A DNA stretch of 64,000 bases, from positions 198,501-262,500 of the forward strand of contig CAJQUW010004404.1 in NCBI GenBank assembly GCA_907163375.1. The letters run 5' to 3'. The position numbers were made by a program, and so were the translations under genes. This DNA comes from Prostheceraeus crozeri (lineage: Eukaryota > Platyhelminthes > Polycladida > Euryleptidae). Shown piece by piece: positions 1-12,135 of the stretch. Below the pieces are notes generated by a model. The model did not search any database. It was given only the letters and a program-made list of their open reading frames with translations, and was not told where the DNA came from. The number at the start of each line of letters is the position of its first letter. Position 1 is the first letter of the stretch.

Positions 1-110
1 TTGTTGATCAAAGTACTTAAATGATTCCATCCCCGCCCTCTTGTTGCACCTGAGGAAGTCTTTGAAACAAGATGAAACATGTTGTGTGAATAATTGTTTT
101 TTCTTTTAAT

Positions 111-212
111 ATTTTGGACACCGTTCGTTTTGTTCGGCATGAACAGCTCCATATGTTTGGTAAGGTTCTGAACGAAAATTCTGGACGCGCCGCGTCCGGT
201 GTGAATGGACAT
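111..212 (-). mobile_element. Harbinger-like MITE, diverged copy
   Basis: The stretch reading AAGGTTCTGAACGAAAATTC, followed by GGACGCGCCGCGTCCGGTG and TGAATGGAC, aligns with the reverse complement of the better-preserved MITE at 63459-63587. The right end keeps TGAATGGAC; the left end is decayed. It carries no coding capacity. It would be trans-mobilised by a full element elsewhere. Confidence 0.45.
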
Positions 213-635
213 ATACTCGCATGATTTGCATTTCTTTGAATTGATTTCAGTACATGGCGCCAGCAAATCATATATATTTGACTTAGTAAATTGCATAGTA
301 TTGATAGAAAGTACCCGCGTGTCTTGATTGAATTTGATGCGCTGTGACATACATTGTACGAGTTTTAACTTCAATGTCTTCAGCTGAAAGCACAATCGAT
401 TGAAACAATGATTCAACAATAATTCAGAAAATGCTAGACGGCTATTAGCATTTTACTGTAGACTTCTTTAGTCAAATTGATATATTCTCATCGATGTGTA
501 ATTGCGTATATGATTTTCATATCGCGATCTGCATAACATACCTAATTTCATTTAATATGCTTATCAATTATTTGTGCGACCATGTTGATCCTATTTGCCT
601 GTCTGAAATATACATCACATCATATTGCTCCAAGG

Positions 636-1831
636 CAGTGGCGGGAGCAGTTAATCGATTCCGCACGATTAATTGTGCGACGTAATCAATCGCACGATTC
701 TTGAATGACCAGGAATCGTGCAATTTTTTTACGATGTGACTTGACAATGAAATTTCCTTGATGAGGTAAAAATAATACTTCTATTCACTCTTTTATCGTT
801 TTAGATAATGGCAATGCGCGGGTGTTCGTTCCTGAGATTATGTATAGCTAGAGAGTTGTCATGTGAAATCTCTATGGTAGCTCTCCACATTGTATTGAAC
901 CACTTCATTAAACACGTTCGCGCAGGCCAGGTACACCATTTATACTAATCATACATGTTGTCAAGGCAGTTAAGCATTGTAGGTTCCTATGATATTATAT
1001 CTCTTTGAAATCATATAAATGCATTGACAGCAATGCGTAAATGCCTGATTTGCTTTAAATGTTAATTTTGACGTGTACACTATGGAGAAAGTCCGGCAAC
1101 AGTTGCACTTGCAGATTTGCTAATATTATGAAGATTTTAAAATCTCAGTTCGCGTGGGCATAGAATAGAAAGATATCCTCAGATTTTAACTATTTGAGCA
1201 TAAAAATGCCTGTAACCCTTGTAAGGTGAAACGCAGATGCCACAGAATTTTTGTGCTTAAAATTGTTCGTCTGAAGACGTCTATTTATTAGATTTGCTGA
1301 TGTTTTGCAAGCGTTATGAGTCTATTAGTTTGATTTAATTGATGCACAATTATTATGCTTATTTCAGGACTGATGGAAGAAGCGGTAAATACTTACACTC
1401 CTACGGCTATGTTCGATGACTGATAGAGACCAAAAGAACCAAAACTGGGAAATGAAAATATTAATGATATACTTCATAGTATGTACATTTACTACAGATT
1501 ATCAAGACTTTTCATACCTTGTTTGGAGCTTTTTGTGTATTGTGATTTATTATACTGTTTTCCCAAACTTTTACAAAAATCGCATTAATTAATAGGGCAG
1601 TTATAATTTCAGTCTAAATAGACTATAAGTGTCACATGCTCTTAATTTTAAGGGAAAGTATCAAAATTTTGATGAAAAATGGTCTAAAAATGAAAAATAA
1701 CGCAAGCTAGATTAGCTGTAAGCTACTTGTCACTGAATCTCAAAACATTCAGAATCGCACGATTTTCGATTAATCGTGCGCTTAGTCGCTCGATTCGGAA
1801 TCGTTCGAAAATCGGATAGCGCTCACCACTG
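636..1831. mobile_element. hAT-like non-autonomous element
   Basis: The ends are CAGTGGCGGGAGC at 636 and, inverted, CAGTGGTGAGCGC ending at 1831 (10 of 13 alike by eye). Both ends carry subterminal runs of the CGCACGATTAATCG type facing inward, typical of hAT subterminal repeats. There is no transposase-like frame inside. I could not find a clean 8-bp target duplication, so the borders are provisional. Confidence 0.5.
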
Positions 1832-2101
1832 CAAGGACTTTCCAGAGATTGTTTCAGAAATTCTTCAAAGTTTAAGAGCATTTTTTAAGAATACTATTTA
1901 ATCAATACTATTTAATCATGTAAATTATAACAATGATATTCAACTTGTAAAAATAATTGCCTTCTCTTCCATTAGTGTTTGTCCTACAGGATTACGGGGG
2001 CCCGCTACGATGGTTGTTTGTCTCCATTTCGCTCGGTCATAGGCAAAAAAATTTCAAAATTCATTCTAAGCCTCTAAGCCATGAAATTGATCTATTTGTA
2101 G

Positions 2102-2282
2102 ACTTGTGATTCTCGGCTATCGAAAAACTCTGGATTCTTCGGATGTGTGGCCATTAAATGCCTCTGATAGATCAAAAACATTAGTTACTCATTTCCAAGG
2201 TATTTTGGATCAGTGTCTACTTATCGGTCGTGAAAAAAAGGAAGCAGTACGTGCAGACAAAGATGACAAAATAGAATTGCAG
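2102..2282 (+). CDS. ABCC1-like: ABCC exon a: L0 linker
   Basis: The acceptor is ...TTTGTAG and the donor is GTAAGT. The exon starts with the last base of a split codon and ends on a codon boundary. It encodes residues 1-60 of the visible protein, beginning LVILGYRKTLDSSDVWPLN. This is the conserved L0 segment that follows TMD0 in MRP proteins (GYR-x-PL-x-x-SD-L/V-W-x-LN). The rest is a charged, presumably cytosolic linker. I looked for the preceding exon in 1-2101 and did not find it. Confidence 0.88.
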
Positions 2283-3385
2283 GTAAGTCCAATCTTAGTT
2301 GTGAAAATGGTTGCTTCAGTTGCTGCTTCAACATCATATTATTAGAATAATTTTCGTTTCCTGAAATCGATTGGCAGATACTGTAATTGCATATAATTGG
2401 TGAAATTTTATGCCTTTTAGAATGTTTGTACAAGGACATTCTCACAATTATTTAAATGCAAATAATTTCATGTTTACATGCATTCCAACAACCATTGAAA
2501 TTCATTATTATTAACAGGCTCGTTCTTAAGGTGACCAAGGAGCTTTTCTTTTCTTCTCAACTCATGATATTCAAAAATGAACATGTTTTTGGTTAACGAA
2601 TATATATCGCTATCGCATCGATATACATCTGCAGCTTTTCGCTTGAAAAGTTTGTTCACGAAGAGACGACCATATAAAAAGTGACCCTGTTTTTCCGACC
2701 GCAGAAACTCGTGTGTGGAACAATCCACCCCCTTCTGTACTGTAAATTATTAAGTCCCATTTTAGTATGAATCTGAGAACTGAACAGAAGAGTACTAAAT
2801 TATCGAACTTAAATTAACAGAAGTACTAAAATGCTTGTTAAAGTTCTGTCAATTTCAGAAACAGATTTTATCACTGAAAATTAAGGTGGTCTTTCCTGAC
2901 GATTTCCAGTCGTTTTCCCACTCATCTGCTAGCAAGTTTGTCTGCAAATTCATGTCAAAGATACATGATGACGTCACAGCTGCCAATCCACGCTTACTGT
3001 GTAACTGAAAAACAACGGCGCTGACCGGACAGGAAGTTCACTGTGGTTGGCTGATGCAGGAGCCCTGTAGCATGCAAGCAAACAAATTTCTAAATGGGCC
3101 AAAAGAAAGATCGAACGCAAGTGCCCTATTCTTGAATATAATGTATCGAATGACAAGAGAATGAAATCCATGCGGTTGATCACGATGCAACACATTCACT
3201 CCTACGGAAGGCAAAATACGACAATTGATTGTACACTGTACAATGAGACTTGAGTTCGCTGTTCATTAGCCTTCAGATTCTAAAATGTGCAGCTACTACA
3301 AGCATCAGAATTCAGAAGCATGTGATAATTACAAAAAAGATGCCGGTGCTACAATTGAACTCTGGAAGTTTTTTGATTATTTGGA

Positions 3386-3698
3386 AAATCGAAAGTTAGA
3401 CGAACTAGAGCTGTTGGCTGACTTGGCTATCTTCACGTTCTAGTCATGCGTCACACAGAAACCATCAAAATACACGCCCATTTCATCGGTAAAAATTTCA
3501 GGTTTCACTCGCGAATGAATTGACAGCCTCATCTCTAATTTTGTCCGACTTCCATTCAGTTTTCCTGGAACATTCGCTTTTTGAAAGAGAAAATTTAACC
3601 AATTAGCGTCCCATTTTCAAGCATGAATCAGCTTCCTTGCTCAAGCAGAATAAAGGCTGTCTGATTTTGCTCTGTTCCTTCATCATCGTGTATCTTAA
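3386..3698 (-). repeat. Interspersed repeat, also at 63631-63949
   Basis: About 313 bases align in direct orientation with 63631-63949 at the right end of the window. The shared blocks include GAAAGTTAGAC, GACTTGGCT and CTCAAGCAGAATAAAG. Read on the minus strand, both copies give a similar peptide (MGVYFDGFCVTHD here, LGVHFDSLYVMYD in the other), so they may descend from a coding part of a transposon. A Myb/MADF-like origin is only a guess. Confidence 0.6.
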
Positions 3699-5649
3699 AT
3701 TTTCTACTTCATATATTTCTTAGAAATGTTCAAAACATACAACACCACGACTCGTCGGTTTAAAATGAACTCGTCCAACACGATTTGCTTTCTGTCTTTT
3801 GTCTTTCTGAAAGCAGTAGAAGGCAAGCTCTTTAGGATCGTCGTTTTGTTTGTACACTTGCGTTCGCAGAATTATTCCATTTTGTCTCATTTTTTGTGTT
3901 CAGAAAACACACAAGTGACTTCCTTCCGATTCTGTATACATAATATATTCTATAATATGTAATCTATATATATATATCTATATACATAATCTACACAAAA
4001 ACAGATCGGGATTAGACGGTGATCGGTGGGAATATCAGGATTGGTCATCAGTTTATGATTAATTGAATTGCGCTCATACAGCCCAATTCATGCTCATACA
4101 TTAGATTACTCCAATATCAGTGGATACGAGAGCTGTAGGAAGAATTTTATGCTGAACCGGAGAATATAATCATTACATGTATATCTTACTCTCAGGCATG
4201 TGATTCACATGATGCTGACATGTTGAAAATCGTGTCCTCATGCCTAAAAATGGAATGTCTATTCAGACCACTGTGTTGGAATTCCGACAAATACGTAGGA
4301 ATCACGCACTTGTATGCAGATGGCATTACCATTAAGAATATTTGATTTCTCGAAAACTCGGTTTCAATTTTTGCATGCATGACATCGATCATATTCTCAA
4401 ATGCTTCCAGGATATTCGTTTTCCTGTAAAGCTCTACTTTTATAGCTTTAATACATTAGCGCATATTTCCTTCTAATTTTCTTGGATGACATGGATGGAA
4501 ACAAATATGCATGCATGAAGCAATATCTCGACATAAAATCCTACCTTTTCAAATGTCTCCAAATATCTGAGGAAGTGCGTCACTAGGGTAATTTTACAGA
4601 AATGATCATTTCTGAGGTGCCATCATAACAGGAGTATTCCAATAAATACTCCTGGAGATATTTACATTATGTCGTATAGTACAAAAAATTGGACGGAAAC
4701 AAGCAGTAGACTGAATGTGTTAAGTTGTTTTCACAGTGTATTACTGTAGAAGGACATTATTCAAATTTACCAAATGTACATGCAAAGAAAGCGTCTACTG
4801 TCTATCTATTCAATATAATTGTGCACCATTTGTTGATTTCAACAAAATGATAGCGTGCTTCTAAAGCCTTCAAAAGCTCAATGGTTCACAAATTCACAAA
4901 AAAGGTCACAGACTTAACTGTGAAAAAAACCTTCGCCGTAACCTGGGTTTCATCGTGACTACCTGCGCACAGTAATGAACACCCTTTTGAAAGTAAAATA
5001 GCCTTTTTACCCTGTACCTGTCTAGCACTGCCGTGCTCATAGCTTGTGCTTCTACTCAAGGCTCTTAAAAGTCACTTCGTCTTTTGGTACTATACGACCA
5101 TACTATGATTCGATGTACAATAAACCGTAGAATTTTATCTTCTTTAATTATGTCTCTAGTCTCAGTTTACCTCTTTTATCATGCACCTACCACAACCATT
5201 ATTGATATTTCGCATTTTACGCTACCAAATACTCATATTCAGTTGCGATTTTCACTGTTTTGAATTATGCATTATCCTGTTTTACTGGCATAGACAGTCC
5301 TATAAGATTAAATATCATTTCACTTGTCGTCTTTTGAATTCAACCATTGTCAAATTTGCGATCGACTTACTTTACTTCTCCCCAGCATTTTGAGTTGGAT
5401 TTTCACTAGAGCCAGTGTTTTATCCAATCCTAGTGGTTCAGAGGGGGGGGGGATTTTCCTTAAGGGGGTTCTGAAAGTGCATGCATCTCATCAGGCAATG
5501 AGAAATTGTAATTCCTTATGCAAAATATAAATAGGTCCCTATATATGACATGTCACTGAATAAGATCTGTTCATGAATACTTCAAAAACATACCTATATA
5601 GGTATGACATTTTAGGCCGATAATTTCGAGACGATCAAAGAAATGTTTT

Positions 5650-5792
5650 AAATTGTAACTTTTAAGTAATCACTTGTTACAGATTAATGATTGTAATTAA
5701 AATTGTAACTTTTAAGTAATCACTTGTTACAGATTAATGATTGTAACTAAAATTGTAACTTTTAAGTAATCACTTGTTACAGATTAATGATT
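5650..5792. repeat. 50-bp tandem repeat, 2.9 copies
   Basis: Units begin at 5650, 5700 and 5750. Each starts AAATTGTAACTTTTAAGTAA and goes on TCACTTGTTACAGATTAATG. The copies are nearly identical, so the amplification is recent. Each unit contains the imperfect inverted pair GTAAC...GTTAC. Confidence 0.85.
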
Positions 5793-6587
5793 ACTTTATT
5801 TAAATAGCGGCTACGGCGTTTTAATACTAACGCTGAGGAAGCAGCAGGTCTGCGATACGTCGCGATTACATGCATATTATAACTTGGGAGATTGGTTTTC
5901 TATTTGACTTCTTTGATTACTTTATTGTCTGAAAGTTATTTATTTGATCGCCACTATAATTCACATCAATAAATCATCATTATAATTACATTACATTCAC
6001 ATATACGCATGTACACTTTCCCTGAATTCCTTAGTACTTTTACATAATGTAGAAAAATAGCCATTGTACCATAAAAGCTCATCGGTGCGTGTCAGCAGAA
6101 GCGATTACATCTCGCTGCAACGGGAAAGGGAAGGATTATAGATCTTTCTTTGTCTATGGATAGATAAAATAAAGCGTTGAATAGATAGTTTTTCAACGCT
6201 TGTATCAATGGCTGGTCACAGCACATTTTACACAGTATCACATTCGTGCACAATTAGCTTTTACTGTCACGATCATGTCAAAGTAGTCCGAGAGCTACTG
6301 ACACTTTCTTCCTAAATTCGCGCACAAAGGGCTTAATAGCATGGATTTGTAGATCTTGAAACGCTGAATATAAAAATCAAATTCTTGAGTGTCACAGCCA
6401 GTCGCTTTCGGTTATAGGTAAGGTTAAGGGATTCCCATTGGAATCCAATTGTAAAATTCAAGAAATATCTATGGATTATGAAACATTTGGCACTTTTCGT
6501 TCATTTTCTTTTGCAGAAAAGAAACTATTTATCAGAATGCCATGAAATTTGAAACATGATTGAGTTCAGAACATCAACTTCGATATG

Positions 6588-6742
6588 AAAGTTGGAGTGA
6601 GTCACATGATTCAGTATTTGATGTTTGCGAGCCTCTACAAAATGAGTAAATTTCATGTTTTGACTTAATTTTGGCGATTTTACTCATTTTTGTAGAGACT
6701 CTCAGACATCAAACACTGAATCATGTGACTCACTTCAACTTT
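6588..6742. repeat. Foldback (inverted repeat) element
   Basis: The left arm 6588-6651 (containing GAGTGAGTCACATGATTCAG) and the right arm 6681-6742 (its complement, CTGAATCATGTGACTCAC) are about 62 bases each, separated by about 30 bases. Only a few mismatches are visible. The arms look like a small foldback MITE; no target duplication is clear. Confidence 0.7.
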
Positions 6743-7187
6743 GGTCGTTCAAAACAAATCAACGAAGTGCAAGTGTACTTGTATTGTATAGTCATCTTAT
6801 CCGGAGAGGAAGTGGCACATATTTGTTGAAATTTTTATGCAAGTTACACATTAAGTTGAAGAAGAAAGATTCTGAATGAAAGCAACCACTCATGTGAAAG
6901 AACATGATCTGCAGATACTTTCCATCATCATGTAGAGGAAATAGCTCTTCGACCTGAATCAGCAGTCAATAACTCAATAAAATTGTGACCAATCTTTACA
7001 TTGAATAAACATACGGTGTACAGTTTTCATCCAGGCTATTTATGATAGACGGGCGATCAGATCCGGCAGACGTGCAGTCCTGTAGTAGTAAGATGCGAAT
7101 GCCATATGAAAATTTCAGGTACGACTTCGCTCCCTGTTCAACTTCGTGCTGCCGCCTAGACTATTAGTTCATAGTAAGTCCTTTCAT

Positions 7188-8773
7188 CAGGTTTGGTCAC
7201 TGGTTTTAACCCGCCCACCCGATTTCGGGTTTCACCCACCCACCTCCCGCGGGCGCAATTGACAAGGAAAAATCCACGAGTTATATGGTCAACTCAAAAC
7301 AAAAATTTACTTACATAACCAGCCTACTGATTAAAATCTTCATTAATCATCTAAAACAAATAACAAAGAAATATCACAAGTCAAAAAGTTCTTCTAATTG
7401 AAGCATGTCATCGTCCCTTCTTAAGAGGCGCGAGAGGATCACCAGCTGCCCAACTTTTTCAATCCCAAATCGGTTTCTTAGCTCGCTTGTTAGCCAGTCG
7501 TCGAGAATACTCGCTCAATACCCGCGGACGATGGCGGGAGAGCAAAAATTCTGCTCATCAGGGACCCATCATTCTTGCTCATCTTGCTCATTCTTGGGCC
7601 CATCAGCTTTGCCGAGCTAGTAAATAAAACATAGTAACATACACGCATGCATGATTATGCATTCAATAATTGAAGTAGGCAAAATGCGCGTTTCATTCAA
7701 ATACGCCGTTGATTTTCAGCCGTCAGAGCACCGGTCGACCTTGCTTTTGCCGGCTGACCACACATTGAGAGTAGAGGTGCACCGAACCGAACCGAACCGA
7801 CCGAACCTATTGATATTTTCTTGAGTACTTCGAAATACTGCATGAGCCATCTTCTCAAAAATTCAATGGGAAATATACTTATCATCAAACGAGTCCTAAA
7901 TACATTCTCATGTTTTAAACTTTCGCACGATTGGATTCAACAACGAAAAGCCGATAACGAAGTGACGTATATGACGTGATAGTAGTGAATGATAGAGACT
8001 GTGTAACACCTACCTCATAAACTGATGATGATTTAGAATTCGTTTTGTAAATTCAATCTGTGCTTCCAATACAGTTTCCATTGCATTTTCGACATTCCTT
8101 TTCTTGCCTCTAGACTTCACTCTATCGCAAGCCAACGCTAAAGTCGTTTGTAAATGATTGAGTACAAAACTACAAACCGAAGTTCCAAACACAATTCAGA
8201 ACCTAATACTCTCCGAGACTCAAAAAAATAACTCAAGCCTATAAGTGATGGAATGTAATAAATCGGGATGGTAAATTCTTGGATAGAATAAACCCCGAAG
8301 AGAAGTATTCAAGACAGAAAATTTCGGTTAATGCAAAAAGGTTCGGTAGTTCGGCCGAACTACCGAACCATCATGAAAGCCGTGGTTCGGCCGAACATGT
8401 TCAGCCGAACCGAATGTTCGGTGCACCTCTAATTGAACCATATTCTATGTTTAGAACTTAACGTGAGATATTCACGCGGTCGTGTTTCCTCCGTTCTTCA
8501 CCGATTCTCTTCACTGCGAAGCGAAACGATATTTGATGACAATGACAATGGAAGGAAATGGCAGCGTCAAAGCATGACGTCTTTCTAAAAACATACATAC
8601 AAAAACGTGTTCATGCATCCAAAAACATTAGTTTAGTCGTTTGGGATCTCTGAATTCACCCTGATGAAAAATTGTTGTGACCGGATTTAACCCGGTTTCT
8701 CGCGGTGGAAAAACCCGTAAAACCCACCCGCCCGGGGGTGAAATTGCCACCGGGTGGGCTTTCACCAACCCTA
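7188..8773 (-). mobile_element. hAT element with decayed transposase, hosting a second MITE
   Basis: The ends are CAGGTTTGGTCA at 7188 and the complement of TAGGGTTGGTGA at 8773. They are flanked by an 8-bp duplication, CCTTTCAT (7180-7187) and CCTTTCGT (8774-8781), 7 of 8 alike. Subterminal blocks rich in ACCCGCCCACC lie at both ends. On the minus strand around 7493-7540 a frame reads LPPSSAGIERVFSTTG, the hAT C-terminal dimerisation motif (family: IPATSA-x-SERVFSTAG). After a frameshift it continues LTSELRNRFGIEKVGQLVIL (about 7435-7493). The rest of the transposase is gone. A 660-bp element (7772-8431) interrupts it. Confidence 0.75.
7772..8431. mobile_element. hAT-type MITE nested in the 7188-8773 element
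   Basis: The terminal inverted repeats are TAGAGGTGCACCGAAC at 7772 and its complement ending at 8431, followed inward by CGAACC runs and the palindrome TTCGGTAGTTCGGCCGAACT. (T/C)AGAGGTGCACCGA is a familiar hAT terminus. The flanks ATTGAGAG and ATTGAACC agree in 5 of 8 bases, so the duplication is doubtful. A 60-codon minus-strand frame at 8010-8192 (VKSRGKKRNVENAMETVLEA) has a charged, helix-like composition but no family I recognise. Confidence 0.65.
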
Positions 8774-9342
8774 CCTTTCGTTGTGTCGCTCTTTACAATT
8801 GCAAACAGCAAATTTTGCATCAGCATGTTAATCACCTAAAATTATTCATGTAAACAGCTTACTGGGAAAAATTGATTCTTATTTAATATGCATTAATTGT
8901 GGGTAAAATCTTCAATTGGCTTCTAGAGAATTATGCGCTTGCATCTTAGATATACATTCTATTGCCACTAAGCATTGAAATACTTGAGAGTAAAATAATT
9001 TGGGTCAATTGACCCTAGTTGGTAGCTGGGTCAATTAAAAATATCGATAGTCCAAGTGTTAAAAAGGCAGTCCTAATGAGAACTGACGGCTTTCACCAAT
9101 CCGTGGGTCCACAAATTCAACTTTGCATTGATTACATGTGTTGGAGCTCTTGATGATTCATGTTAATTTGCGTTGTCTTCGGAAATTATCGCACTAATAT
9201 CAACGCAATGTTCCTTAAGGTTTTATGTAAAAAATCGAGGTATTCTAAGTCTCATAGTGTCGGTCATGCAATTAAAGAACGAAAACATGGTCTAGCAAAT
9301 CTTCTGTGATCATTCTTTTCTATCTCTTCTGTCGTATTTCAG

Positions 9343-9587
9343 AATATATATTCGTTTGGAGAATCAGTCGCACAAGAGTCAACTGATCGGATACCGTCAG
9401 AAACATCTGAAGAGGATGAATTTATGGAAACAGTTAAAGATGCAAGTGGTTTCAATGGTGAGACATCCTCAACTAGGCATTGCGTTCTCAAGACCATAAT
9501 AAAGGCATATTGGAGGTCACTTTTTATTGGATTTGTCTCGAGATTAATAAGTGACACTTTATCTTTCTTTAATCCTCAACTACTTAA
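9343..9587 (+). CDS. ABCC1-like: ABCC exon b: end of linker and start of TMD1
   Basis: The acceptor is TATTTCAG and the donor is GTAAGA; phase is 0 in and 2 out. It encodes an acidic, serine-rich linker (ESTDRIPSETSEEDEF) and then KTIIKAYWRSLFIGFVSRL and SFFNPQLLK, matching the elbow and first helix of TMD1 in MRP1 (SLFKVLYKTFGPYF... GPQILKLLIKF). The last codon is completed by exon c to give Lys. The acidic linker is the least conserved part, as expected for L0. Confidence 0.9.
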
Positions 9588-12054
9588 GTAAGACTTCGTT
9601 TTTTCATTTTGTGATATCTTTGTCAATACCTTGAACATGCTGTTCGATTATTGCGGTCACTCTTAATTATTGAATTGCAAGTTTCAGTACTAGTATTCAA
9701 TGTTCGAAAACCATCGGTACTTGAGAGAACATTATATCATTTTTGTATTGCTTTGCGTACAATCGTAAACAAATTTGTTTTCAGTCAAAGAAGGACATCT
9801 AACTTCGGTTTTATAGTAAAGTTTAACTAAAGTTTCACTACGTTTTAAGGCGCAAAACTAATTCAATTAAGGGTTTTTATTCAATATTTACGAAATATGA
9901 CATTTGATCTCAGTTAGCAAATATGAGTTCATGTTAATCCACTACATCATTTTTAGAGTAAAACCTATCGGGCATGTATTTCATTTCCAAAATTCAGGAT
10001 TTCATGTTCTGGGATAGGCCTATTACATTTAAAAGCAATTTTGGATTTCTAAAGCTTGAAAAAGTACTCTTGACAGTATGATCTTAGTCACTCTGAGTAC
10101 TCATAATTTATTCATCGCAACAGTGTTGATAATGCAATCTTAAAAACGAAGTTAAATGTCTTTCTTTATGCGAAAAAACTGGAAATTTTAATTCGCAACT
10201 TCGATATATTTTATGACATAGAATGAGCTAAGCAAAATTGAATGTTAGAAGTGAAGTGCAACGCCCCTAATTTAAATAAGTCTATACATCATGAAACAAG
10301 AGATTTCTACATGCCTTTCTGGATCTTCGAGCTACAATCATTCTTAAAACTCAAGCATCGACTTTCTCGAAACTGACTTAACTCATTCTGTTACTTGCCC
10401 ATTTATACAATTGGAGACTTATCTCTTTTGTGCGAAGCCAGTCTGGCTATGCGAATTTAAGATTCATACATTATAGTCAACTAAATGAAGGAACTAAACA
10501 TAATAAACCTTCCCCTGCATTTAACGTGCGTGTCTGTAGTCCATCTTTTGCGGTTATTTTATTCATAGAACCATAAGATCGTGAGCATAGTAACGGATAG
10601 TGTGAGTAACCGCACTACGACTCAACTTTCCTTTGCTCTTGCGGAAAACTGTGTCAAAGAGTTTGATAGTCTTTTAATAAAAAACGTTGTCCTTGTTCTT
10701 ATATTTGGAAGAACAAAGGAGAATTTTACTTCAGTATACCTTTTAAAAAGTATTGTAATCATTATGTATTGCGTTATTATTAATGCATGTTATTCTGATT
10801 ATTATAGCATTGTCGTTCTAATAAATTGTACTTTTCATAATTTTTGCGGTAAGTTTCAACCAACTCATGCATAGCACGGGAGGTTGCGTGACGTTTTGCG
10901 AGGAACGAGGTAGTTTCTGAAGTCATCACATGGTCGCACAAAATTGCGGCTCAGTTAATTGGTTGATCTACTTTTTCAATAGTCGTGTGATTAATAGCAT
11001 GATTATAATTTCGCACAATTTCTTGATTTATTGCATCAATTATTATATAACGTGTATTTGATGTGCTGAGTCTATTTTCATTAGATAAATGTGATCACAT
11101 AATAAGAGGACCGTGAACATCGAAATATCTGCCTTCGATGATGACTACGGTACTGTTACTGCAAGCCTTCAGGGGCTTGCCGATCGACTAAACAGCATAA
11201 AGGTTCCTTTGCTCTATTATTCTCACCAGACGGGTTGATAAACGTAGGAATCCTAAATCTCGGGATTAAGCTGAAATGCCAGTAAATTTGTAGGATCATT
11301 CATTTTCATATATTCATTAAATATATTCATATACCGTATTTCAGGATATTTCATCGACAACGCTGTTTCAAGTTTCGTTGCCTCAAATACAGCATTAATT
11401 GACAGAAGGGCCAAGTATGGCAATTTCTGAAGGAAGACGAATTTTCACCGAAAAAATACCTTTTGACCCAAATAACAAAGTGCTGAAGTAGATGGAGTAC
11501 AGGAACTCGTATGAGGTCTACTTATATTGCATACTTATGTATGCTTGAGTGTGTCAGCTAATAATTTGAGCCTTGTACGAAGCACGGGACGGCTGAATTT
11601 GAACATGTTTAACAATTCAAATTAGGTAATGATTATGGAACAGATTTTCAAGATGATCAATCCTGTGTTATCAAAATATTGTGAATTTCAGCATCATAGG
11701 AAATTGTGAGAACTGTTATTGAATTAGACTTTCTCATTTTTTAAAGTGTATGTCAGTGGTAATTACACATTTGCACTATATTTCTTATCGAATTGCTTAT
11801 CGTAGCGCATCGTTCAATTTGAGCTAGTAGTTTAAAGTGTGTGGGTGGGAATTATTTATCTTGTATGTCTGACTCAGTGTATTTTGTCCACTTTGAAAGG
11901 CATCAATATCACATCTTCTTTCTAATGTTGAAAATTAGCTTATGCCTCACAGATTCCTTGATATGCAGTTGTATAACAATGCAGCTAAGCCAGTTTGTTA
12001 GGCTTGGTTTTTCGGCGAAGGTTGGACGAAGGTTAGCCTATTAGCATTGCTGAA

Positions 12055-12135
12055 CAACATGCTTTGTATGATAATGCTTCATACAATGCTTATGTGTATG
12101 AACAATGCTATGTGTATGAACATGCTTCATACAGT
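12055..12135. repeat. Degenerate minisatellite
   Basis: Overlapping copies of ATGCTTCATACA and TATGTGTATGAACA recur three to four times with slippage-like variation. There is no evident function. Confidence 0.5.

Larger units (their letters stand above)
1..2101. other. Left flank, presumably intron
   Basis: No exon is visible here. It holds a hammerhead-like motif at 50-78, a Harbinger-like MITE remnant at about 111-212 and a hAT-like element at 636-1831. The short reading frames at 17-271 and 494-685 fall across repeats and show no family signature. Because exon a starts in mid-codon, this stretch should be an intron of the transporter gene. Confidence 0.6.
2283..9342 (+). other. Intron 1 of ABCC-like gene
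   Basis: This 7.1-kb intron contains the 3386-3698 repeat, a 50-bp tandem repeat at 5650-5792 with a hammerhead-like motif just after it (5833-5858), a foldback at 6588-6742 and nested hAT elements at 7188-8773. An AT dinucleotide tract lies near 3960-3985. I see nothing recognisable in 2283-3385, 3700-5640, 5860-6585 or 8782-9342. Confidence 0.85.
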
